Source of the DNA: Pseudopyrenochaeta lycopersici
Taxonomy: Eukaryota > Ascomycota > Dothideomycetes > Pleosporales > Pseudopyrenochaetaceae
DNA: 64,000 nt
Assembly (NCBI GenBank): GCA_003313425.1
Contig: NHZP01000010.1
Coordinates: 1,364,001-1,428,000, forward strand
Reading direction: 5' to 3'
The notes beneath the pieces are model-generated. The model saw only the letters and a list, made by a program, of their open reading frames with translations, had not been told where the DNA came from and did no database searches. Every line of letters begins with the position of its first letter. Within the stretch, counting starts at the first letter, position 1. A program made the translations under genes and the position numbers. Shown here one piece after another: positions 11,584 through 21,700 of this stretch.

Positions 11584-13119
11584 TCTGAACGATGTGTAGA
11601 CGAAGTTGAAGGGGAGAAAAGAATTACGGGATTTGCAAGATCGAGGCCACGAAGGTGGCAGGGTTCTTCTTAAGTAATTCATCACAGCAGCGCTTAGCCC
11701 TTGAGCCGGCGAAATGGCATCATATGCCGTGCAGAAATTGTTCCATTGCGTGGGATATTCTGACACAAATAGCAAGGTACGGCCTAGCACAGGGTCCTGC
11801 ACTGCGGATGGCGGGATAATTGTTTACCTTCGCGATAGCGAGATGCCCCGCTGGCGTCATTTGGGGGTCTGTCGCCCAGCGGTGGGTGCTGTGGCGCGGG
11901 GCAGAGCTCGGTGGGAAAGCGACCGAAGGCCTCTCAACACAAGTGCGAGTCCGACATTTATGTCAACGTAAGGGCGCTAATCAGAGCCATCCAGTGTAGT
12001 TACGATAATGAAATGTAGGCCTTAATCGTGCACCAAGTATGTAGTAGGTCTTCTCACAGTTATCATTCAGAATTCTCGCACGTCAAGCTCTCCGAAGTGT
12101 GGAATCGAATTATCTTTCGCTTTGCACCAACATCCGCCAAATAAATATATTTCTGGTACTGAACATCCACCGTCCAGCATCGCGATGACAGCGTTCCTGT
12201 TCCGATTAAGCCGAGCTTTGTTGACCAGCTTGCAAGCAGACACGCAGACTTCTTTTGAATGGGAGGCCGATGTCTGACATTGACAGCAAATCCAAACGCT
12301 TCAAGCACATGCATGGTTGGCATCCTTCCCCAGAGCAAGAGTTTGGACTAGGAATCTGGCGGAAGAATTGCACTTTCTTGTCGACAGTCCCCGCGAATGC
12401 TCAAATCACTACTGTTCAAGAGGGGATTCTCTATTACACATAAATCCAGTGCAGTGTCTGCAGAATATAACAAAGAATCTAACATCCGGACTCACAATAT
12501 CTCAATCATGCTAAGAAGGGCGGCTGAGTCATAGTTCAATATGCGAACTCTACTGCCGAAGGCGAAAACTATTTATTGTGCCGACGTTGGGACAAGATAC
12601 GCAGGGTCTTGCTACGTTAGACCATACAAGATGACTTTAAACGCAACGCTTCTTGCGGGGTTGGCCTTGTTCGTATGTTTTCTACCCTTAAGCGTACTAA
12701 CACAGAGACTATAGACCAGTTCTCGGGCCTGGCTTATATTTCGTAAAGTCGTTGCTTCAATGGAACATACTAGTCAAGCCTAGAATAATAAGTCGACATT
12801 ACAACGGTGTGTAGTGTGATTCAAACCACTAAAACCCGTCACACTGATGTAGCAGCTTCGCAAATGTAACAGAGGCTTCATTCCAGGATTTACAGACTTT
12901 ATAGATTCCGTGATAAGCCTGCTGTTGCTCTTTTCGTCGAGCCACCTAGCCAGTAGAGGAACATGATTCTAACATGGAGTTAAACGGTCAATTCACTCAC
13001 AGAATTACTCCTGAAAGGGACATGAAGGTAGATGCAAAACGTAGGCACACAGACCGGTTTTATGCTCGTTGTGGATCCAAAAGATCCAAAAGTGAAAGAT
13101 GGTATCTAACATTACATTG
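11584..13119. other. Intergenic; possible tiny spliced frame
   Basis: Upstream of the aldo-keto reductase and downstream of the GT34-like gene. Nothing conserved was found. One oddity is an ATG at 12631 that opens a hydrophobic 14-codon exon ending at a GTATGT donor (12673), with an ACTAAC branch-like site and an acceptor at 12714, then 23 codons to a stop at 12781-12783. This 36-residue frame could be chance or the stub of a lost gene. Confidence 0.35.
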
Positions 13120-14655
13120 TCATTCCGAAACAAGTGCTCCTAATTTAATCGAATCATGCACCCTGGTATCCGTCCGTAACTCCGTTGAATTTGAATTATT
13201 TTCGCCCTCTCCATCGTTCACGTCCACGTACTCGTCTTCATCTTCGTCTTCGTCTTCGTCTTCGTCCTCGTTTTCGTTCTCATCTTCGTTTTCGTCCTGT
13301 TCCCACGCCTGCTTGCCCTTCGTTTCATCTTCCCATGCAACCTGAATGGGCTCCAACTCTTTTATGACAACCTCGTCCTGCTTGCTCAAGAGGCTCTTCT
13401 GTAGCACTTCGGCCACGGCTTGTACCACGGTTCCTGTACCGCCCGCGTGGACCTGGTCTTTTCCTAATGTGTAATGTCGAATGAAATTGCCGTTGCAATC
13501 CGAGACTCCAGCGTTCCCTATCGCTTCATTCTGCGACTTGAAATCTGGGTAGCCCATCGCATCGTCGCATGGAATTCCAACAATAGTCTTAGGTATTTTT
13601 CCAAAATCGTACCGGATGTACTCCGAGAAGGCGCGCTGCTCGTGGCTCCACTCCCCTTTCCACTGCGCACAACCAGGGTATCGTACTTCGGTTGTGCAAT
13701 TCCCCCATGCCTCGAGCATTTCAAAGGTAAGGTCGTTGTTCTGGGAAACGATGAAACCTCCGTTCAGGACAGGAACTCCTTTGCTATCGGTGCTTATCGA
13801 TTTGCCTGTCAAGTCAGCCGATACGCTAATTGTAATTCATGTGAGTACACACCATCCCTAAACTCTTCCGTGTCGTGGGGCAAGGCCATGGAAGTATGCT
13901 TGGCGATTCCCCAGCGATTAAACATCCATTCAAGAGGTACCTCTAAATGTGAAACGACTACATCCGCATCCATGGCAACAACAAATTGATAGTCAGGAAG
14001 AAGTTCCTTGAATATGTGAGGTCTGATCCAAGTGGGGTAGTGATCGGGCATGTTCAGCGCCTGGTAATATCTATACTCGTATCCGTGAATCATGGCGTAT
14101 AGGTAGTGATTGGCAATCGCATGTGATACAAGCCCGGTGCCGCTAGACTGAAGAGTCTCCCAGTCTAGTTTACCACCAGGGTCTAAGATTTGGTTGTCTC
14201 CAGTTGGCACACGTGTGTCAATATCGACAATGAGGAGCTTCTTTCCGAGGCGCTCCGTCCATGTTGATTCATTGCCATATGCACCAGAAAAGTATTTCCC
14301 CTTGGAATCACGGTAGTAGTGTTGGGTCGGATCGATTTTTATCGACTTGAAAAGGCTGGTGATCGCATCGCGCAGTTCCGATGGCTCGGAGGACTCGGAG
14401 GACTCGGAGGACTCGGAATGCTCAGATGGCTTAGAAATTGATTCTGAGGACCTGAACAAGGTTAGGAATAAGTTTCTTAAACTATGGTGGGATGTTGTAC
14501 GTATTGGATACCCTCAAAGCGCCTTCAGATGCGACTAACTCATTTGATCGTCGAATTGACCCGTTGAAATAAAGAGTAGACCATACAACAAAAAGAGCAA
14601 TGGCGACGAGGTAGTGACGTTGAGCACCCAACAACGTCTTTGGTTCTACCAACAT
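13120..14655 (-). CDS. GT34-like galactosyl/mannosyltransferase, type II membrane protein
   Basis: Predicted 479-residue Golgi glycosyltransferase resembling the GMA12/MNN10 (GT34) family, which transfers galactose or mannose from nucleotide sugars to glycans. Exons 14655-14501, 14451-13853 and 13805-13120, with introns of 49 and 47 bp. The first exon gives a short cytoplasmic N-terminus and a signal anchor (about residues 15-30). A Ser/Glu-rich stem follows, encoded by a 9-bp tandem repeat. Catalytic-domain marks are LLIVDIDTR, the DxD motif (DAD, about 213-215) that binds Mn/nucleotide sugar, and NGGFIVSQ followed by HEQRAF. The C-terminus continues into an unusual Asp/Glu run. Exon 1 was added because its reading phase fits only with the GTACAA donor; this is the least certain junction. 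Confidence 0.8.
13231..13305. repeat. TCTTCG-type hexanucleotide repeat inside CDS
   Basis: Imperfect TCGTCTTCG repetition which on the minus strand encodes the Glu/Asp-rich tail of the GT34-like protein. Such in-frame repeats change length easily without breaking the frame. Confidence 0.85.
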
Positions 14656-15944
14656 CTTGAAGAAATGAAATAAGAAAGAATGGCAAGGCGCTGCTCAAGA
14701 ATTCGGTCTTGGAGGGGACAAAAGAGCCATCACAACGACCCCTGGAGATGTTTATCTTTAGTATAAGCATCGGACCAACAGTGGCCCGCTAAGCTTCGGC
14801 CCCAAAGGGAGATTTAATGTTCGCGACTAGGCCCTTTTCACCCTTACTTTTCTGATCCAGCTTGTTGAAGGATTCACATCGAGACTGGATATGGAGCACG
14901 GACGGTTGGACGTCTTTCCAAGCACGGCAATTGGCTGTGAAACTGGCGATAAGTTCAATCCAGACGGGGCTTGGGCCGGGAAGCGGCGTCATTTTATTTA
15001 GTGGCTTAGATAAGTGCGGAATTTGACTAGGCGGCTTTTCAAGGCTCTGCTGAGGATTGATTCATTTTCGCGCTAATGACGCCGAGACACAACCACGGTT
15101 GAGATATTCTTTGCTTTGTCCAGCCGCGCCCCTAGACCAAGCTTTTCAGCGAGTGCGAGACCGCACTCTTCGAAGCACGAAATATGTGATAATGGTCGCA
15201 CCTGCTGCGGCTCTACTGCCGTACTTTGAAAGAGGCTTTGCTTCAACATTTTAGATTCAGGGTGTTATCGTGGAGTGTCCCCTCGTCAGCGCTGATACTC
15301 TATGGGACGCGATATTCAGGAGTGGGGTTTGGGCTAAGCCTACATAGTTTCACCCACAGATATCCGATAAGATTACAACAGCTCGATCCGCAAGAGTAGC
15401 TCGCATACGTACTTTGTGAGACCCGTGAACAGGCACGGCAGCAATGGCCAGGTGATCTACCTGTTGTTGGGCGTATCCAAGCCAGTGGTCGGACAACTCC
15501 ATCCGTCCTCAAATCCAGCAGATGTCCAGAATTCGACCTTCAATGGTACCTCTATACGCTCAAAGGATTGGCTTCACCTCCCCGGCTCTCGGTAGCGAGA
15601 AGATAAGTTGGGTAGAGCGCGACATTCTAAAGAATCCAGGTGGGGCTGGAGGCGCACCCTATCGTGGACTAAGCTTATGCCAAGGCCTAGACCGATTTAG
15701 CCCCGGGAGATCAGGAGCCCAGGATAATGCCTTCGACGCCACAGCTGAACACATCAATTTCCACCCCTTTTCGATTTTCGCACCCCAGGGATCGATAAGA
15801 CTGAAAATGCCCACGGAGCCTGGCAAGGGGAAACGGGGGATCTATGTCATTTGAGATCGGTGGGCCGGAGACGATGCCATCCTGACCTCAAACGGAGCGT
15901 AGCTTATGCGCATCTCCACGTTGCGATCTTCTTTATGAGGCACA
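14656..15944. other. Divergent intergenic region, no gene seen
   Basis: Between the starts of the GT34-like (minus) and GT31-like (plus) genes. Short open frames on both strands lack family features or splice partners. Promoters of both transferases should lie here. Confidence 0.5.
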
Positions 15945-16904
15945 ATGAACTTCGGCATTTCACGTCGCCATGGCATTGTTATATCCGTCACTGCGCTCTT
16001 TTCCACTCTGATATTGTTTTACCTGGTGGCGATCGACGGCATTCCACGCCAGATATCCAGACCGTTCACCAGCCATGCCCCGCACCCACAATGGCTGATT
16101 GCGACTATGAGCCCTGCGCACGGTATTCAGCGCCGCATGATAATTCGACAGACATGGCAGAAGTTATTTTCCAATCCATTACTTTGGACGACAAAATTCG
16201 TCATTTCGCGTGCCGCCAATCCAACATGGCAGGCCATCATTGATGCTGAGAACGAGACGTACGGGGATATCATACAGCTTACCCACTTAGAAGAAAACAG
16301 CCGCGTTGCCAACACGGTGAAGTCAATTGAGTTTTTCAAGTACCTGTCAAATATAGAGACGAATATGGAGAGAGGGCACACATTTTCGCCTGGGTCCCAC
16401 ACGATAAAGTGGAAGTTCGTGTCAAAGATTGACGATGATTCGTTTCTGGATGCGAAATCGTTCTATCAAGATTATCTTTTACCTTTGCAAGAAGGAAACA
16501 GAACGATCATTGCCCGTACCATCAATAAGCCAAACTACACCGTGCCAGGCGGTCAATTTTACACTATGACATCCGACATGGTGTCTCTGCTCGCAAATCT
16601 GCACAAGGAAAATCCAATATCGGACGAAGCCGAGGATGTGCTGGTTGGCCGCTTGTTATACGAAGCGAATATGGCCTGGTCGCACGTCGACTTGCCAAAT
16701 CCTATCGCATTCGACTACGAAGAGACGCAACTGCGTGAGGAAGGAAAGGGATTTGCGGCTGCGAATGCAGATCTGACCGGCTGGAGGCATGCTGTAGGTC
16801 CGGGAGCCATTAACCCGCATAAGATGAGGGACGACGAAACATATGTCAAAGTTGCAGCATGCTTTGATAGCGAGGGAGTTATAGTTGAGGTGGACAGACG
16901 CTGA
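15945..16904 (+). CDS. GT31-like beta-1,3-galactosyltransferase, type II membrane protein
   Basis: Single-exon gene for a 319-residue protein. A signal anchor (about residues 10-29) predicts a Golgi type II membrane enzyme. The luminal part shows the family order: WLIATMSPAHGIQRRMIIRQTW near the start, ENSRVANTVKSIEFFKY, the DxD-type metal site in KIDDDSF (Asp163-165), YTVPGGQFYTMT and the EDVLVG motif. Family members add galactose or N-acetylglucosamine in beta-1,3 linkage. The acceptor is unknown. The protein is short but complete, with N-glycosylation sequons such as NETY and NRTI. Two different Golgi transferases side by side and divergently transcribed suggest, without proof, a shared glycan role. 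Confidence 0.87.
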   Translation: MNFGISRRHGIVISVTALFSTLILFYLVAIDGIPRQISRPFTSHAPHPQWLIATMSPAHGIQRRMIIRQTWQKLFSNPLLWTTKFVISRAANPTWQAIIDAENETYGDIIQLTHLEENSRVANTVKSIEFFKYLSNIETNMERGHTFSPGSHTIKWKFVSKIDDDSFLDAKSFYQDYLLPLQEGNRTIIARTINKPNYTVPGGQFYTMTSDMVSLLANLHKENPISDEAEDVLVGRLLYEANMAWSHVDLPNPIAFDYEETQLREEGKGFAAANADLTGWRHAVGPGAINPHKMRDDETYVKVAACFDSEGVIVEVDRR

Positions 16905-18716
16905 AATCAACATGCCTACAAACAAATGCAACCGAAATTTAGACGACAAAGAATTGAAGGGAACTTCCCAAAATAGAAGAAACTATCTTTATGTTCCGTC
17001 TACGATACTTGGCTCATACCACTCAGCATCCGTTTCAGCAAGGGGTTAGTGACGAGGACGTGGTCTCCATGACCAAACTCCAATATATTCTCTAATCATT
17101 GTGTTCACTATAGGTACGAGAAAAGAGCTGTGGACCCCCCCATAGAGTTCCCTCGTCTGCAAACATCATCAAAGGAAGCGCCGAAACTGGGTCGAATGTC
17201 CGAAGGCCTGCTCGCTTGCTCGAAGTGCACAACACAGGAGAAGAACACATAAGCAGCTCGGAAGAGGTTGATGTCAACATACGGAAGGACCAGATCAGAA
17301 ATTGGTTGATACATGCAAACAAATGATTTTGAAATGTAGATGCGCTCCATATTTTCCATCGCTGATGATGGCGCTGCGCGTTCTACCGAGAGCTGGATTT
17401 GGTGTAGGATTTGGTTGTGTGCCGCCCAGACTCAAGAGCACGGAGCACTCGACCTCTGAAGGATTGAATGAACATGTTGTTTGTAGGGCACATGTACAGC
17501 ACCTTACAACAATGAAAACTTACATCGACTAGTCTATAAGCATGAGGCGTTACCACTAGCTTCATGGTATCGATTTGAGGTCACTAGTTTCGATGTAGAA
17601 GAGTCATCCAGGCTTTATAAACTGACAACGGAGGATAATATACTGCTATAGGGGCGTTCTCAACGTTGGAAAAGCGGATAGGACATGAGTAATCCAACTT
17701 TCAGATGAACAAGCATGCTGATGAGCTCCGTATTTATGCCGTCTCGTCCGATAATTGGCTTTATGAGTTCAGGAAGTCATATCCTGTGAATTGGGCAATG
17801 GCATTCAGCATATAAATATCCCCATGAAGCCAGACCGCGTCATTGATCTTGGAAGTTCAGGAAGGATACGCCATAATAGGATCATCGTCTCAATTGGCAG
17901 AGGACAGACGTTGCTGCAATCCTCATTGTGGAAGTAAAGAAAGATAGCCGACGTCGAGGATTGGGCAATATTATGTTAATATCTTTCCCAGTTCGCGGGG
18001 TTCTGAAACCGACCTACATGAGCATGAGTTCTCGTTATAATTGCTATTTCTCTCGGAATTCGTTAGAGCCAGAGGGTAGGTTTGGTTGAGAGCACTAAAA
18101 ATGTGAACACTAGAGCTATTAGCCTGTCGAAAGGCATATTGGTCAATCAACTCGCGGAACGACTAGCGCTGTATAGATGCTATCACTATTACTTTCTAAA
18201 CACTGTAGGTTTGAGTCATTATAGTTGTAGTGCAGTGACTATGTCCAGAAGTAGAATATGAAGCGAATGACTGTACGCGAAGACATTGATTCAGTCGCTC
18301 AGTGCTTGCCATTTGATCTTCAGAGACTGTAAACAATTGATTTGGGAAACCTGCCAGTTTTTCAAAGCTGTACAAAGGCGAAGAACAGAAGTTTCGGTCT
18401 CTGAGGACGTGACTGTGGGGGCCTCCTGCAGGCTGGCACAGTCGATTTGACGAATGAACCACTCAGTTCCGCCTTGAGACCGATTAGCGCTGACGGCTGT
18501 GTTCCGATGACACAGCTGCACCTCCGCCCACTATACAACAGCTGATTTGCCCAGCAGCCAAGCAGGTCCCAAGTTGCTGCGCAGACCACCAGGCTGGACA
18601 TCAATATTTGTTCACAATGTTGCTTTAGCTGCCAAACCATGACCATTACATATATTTCGCAAGCATCAAATTGAAAAGAAGTTTACGCCAACTTCGTCCT
18701 CCTTTCGCGACCCGGA
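16905..18716. other. Intergenic, no gene seen
   Basis: 1.8 kb between the GT31-like gene and the NLR gene. The open frames are short, overlap on both strands and have no recognisable motif. No tRNA or repeat was recognised. Confidence 0.5.
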
Positions 18717-21700
18717 ATGCCGCGCCGGCTGCGTCGCGATGACTACACTGTGGGATGGGTATGCGCCCTCTCCGTCGAGCTGGCGGCGGCGGAAGAGATG
18801 CTCGACGAGGAGCACGAAACGCCCCAATGCGACGCACATGACACGAACATCTACACATGCGGGCGAATCGGCGAACACAACGTTGTCATTGCTTGCTTGC
18901 CCGAAGGACAGAATGGCACGAACTCAGCTGCCGCAGTTGCTGTGCAGATGAAGTCGGCTTTCACCTCGACCCGGTTCGGTCTCATGGTCGGCATCGGAGG
19001 CGGCGTTCCTAGCAAGGAAGCTGACGTTCGGCTCGGGGACGTAGTAGTTAGTAAGCCATACACGGTGTACGGCGGAGTAGTGCAGTACGATTTTGGGGAG
19101 AGTACTTTGAGTGGGTTTAAGCGCACAGGATCACTCAATATGCCACCAACAATACTGCTCAGCGCTATTGCAAAATTGGAGGCTCAGCATATGAGAGGAA
19201 GAAGTAAAATTTTGGAATACCGGTCGAAGCTGGAAACCCTGCAGAAGTTTGGGCGCCAGGCTGCCGGCACAGATTTGCTCTTCGAAGCAGAATACCACCA
19301 CCGCGGAGGAGCAACATGTGAGCAATGCAGCGACAAGTACTTAGTAGCCCGCGAGGCACGAGAACGAGAGGTGATAGTGCACTACGGGACCATCGCGTCT
19401 AGTAATCAAGTAATGCGCGACGCCGTCCAGAGGGACAGCGTTAGCACGAGGCTTGGTGGCGTGCTTTGCTTCGAGATGGAGGCAGCGGGCTTGATGAACA
19501 GCTTTCCCTGCCTGGTGATCCGCGGCATCTGCGACTATGCGGACTCGCATAAGAACAAGAGGTGGCAAGCATATGCTGCTGGGACGGCTGCAGCGTACGC
19601 GAAAGAGGTGTTATCGGTCCTACCAGTGGTAGAACTAGCTGAAACATGCACCGCGGAAGAGGCCATCCGCAGAGTTTCCAGTAAGTGACGCGGCCATTTT
19701 TGACTTGTTCGTATGTCAATGCTAACACCCCACAAGAACATGATTCACAACTTCCTTCGAGCCCACCTACTAAGCGTAGAAAACTCACACCGTTTGAGAA
19801 TGCAGACATTGATATTCCAGTGAGTCAGTACTGCTTCCATGCAATATTTGGTCGTACCATTTTGCTTAGGTCGAATGCTAGCAGAACTTTCCTCTCGCAA
19901 ATAGAACACAAATAAAGCGAACAACTAGAGGTACAGCAAACGACAAAGCTCAATCCAGTGGACTGTAAGCATACTGATGATGTTATAGCTTCGGCACAAC
20001 TCTCACTTCAGGAACAGGGTAGGCTCTCTTTGATGAACCATGTAACGTGCCATTAACACATGTAGACTGTATCAGGTCACTCTCATTTCCGGAACAAGAC
20101 CATCGGTTTGATGACGTAGATACCGCAAGGGACACCTGCCAATGGCTCCTTGAAGATGCACATTATATAACCTGGATGAAAGAACACAGGGGGCTTTTCT
20201 GGATCAAAGGAAACCCTGGAGCAGGCAAGTCTGTGTTAATGAAGCATGCCATCAAAAAAATGTGGGAGAGTAGTCCTGACACTATTGTGGTTTCCTTTTT
20301 CTTCCACGGGCAAGGAACGCATTTGCAAAAGACCCCTTTAGGACTCTTCCGCGCTCTATTAAGCTCCACTCTCGATCATTTCCCAGAATATCTTGCCCAA
20401 CTTACTGCAAGGTTTGCAGAGAAGGAGAAACGCCATGGGAGCTACTTCGAAGACAGATGGAAGTGGACCGATAAAGAACTTCAAGATGCTCTATCTAATA
20501 TCCTGACGAAGGGAACACAAGGCCAGCCTGTCGTCATCTTTGTCGATGCGCTTGATGAATGCGGCGAACGTTCTGCAAAGGGCTTATTAGCGTACTTTAA
20601 AGACCTATCGAAGCAGGCGGAGCGCGAAAATGCGCAGTTCAAAATATGCTTCTCCTCCAGGCACTACCCTATCATTGGTCTTGACACAATTCCAATGGTA
20701 CTAGTTGAGGAACGTAATGATCAAGACATCCGCTGGTATACTCAAGAGCGACTAAGAGATATTCAGCCGAAGCTTAAGCGTCAACAAATTGAGAGCGAAA
20801 TTTTGTTAAAAGCGCAGGGTGGGTTTCAGTGGGTCTTCTTAGTCACTGAAACGATAATTGATGGAGACCTGGCAGGCGTTAAGATGGAGAAGCTGCTTGA
20901 AGAGCTCATATCCTGTCCCCATACCCTCAGCGAATTGTATGCAGCAATCCTTAATGACGTGCCGGGAGCCAAGCAGTGTCAGATGAGGAAAGTTTTTCAA
21001 TGGGTCCTGTTCGCTGAGAGACCCCTGTCTGCTCAAGAGCTTCGAGATGCGCTTGCTACAGATCAAGACATGAGTTGCTCATCTGTTTTTGAGCTTAGAG
21101 CTCACAAAGGTTGGTCTGATACACTAGCCGACTTTGAGAGGTACATTAAGCACATATCCAAAGGCTTAGTTCACTTTAAGAGCCGCGAGGTCTGGGAGAA
21201 ATACATACCTTCTGGGGAAGATTCAGATCGCGAGGCTCAACTCATCCACCAGTCCGTAGCTGATTACCTTCTGGATAAGTTTCTAAGTAACGGTCCGAAT
21301 GATCAACAAACATTCCCATCTCAAGCCGGAGCTGGTCATTTTCAGATATCGAGATCCTGTCTCAGGTACTTAACATTAAGGGAGATACTTGAAGAAGCCG
21401 AGCTACCGAGAGGCACTCTATCGTCAAAATTCCCCTTGGCACCATACATTGTGCAATATCTGTTCATGCACATTCAGAGAGTAGAGCGGGAAGGAATCAA
21501 GCAGTCTGATTTGCTCTCTGTTATTCAATGGGGGTCAAATTCTCTAACTATACAGAGACTAGCGAAGCTATGGAGGACATTAGACCCTGACAGCGTCCAC
21601 ACGCCTCTCGGATGGCCATTTATTGAAGCAACAGCATTGCATGTCTTAACAGCCTTTGGCTCAAGAAGTGCTGTCGATGTGTTCATCGAGACAAATGAAG

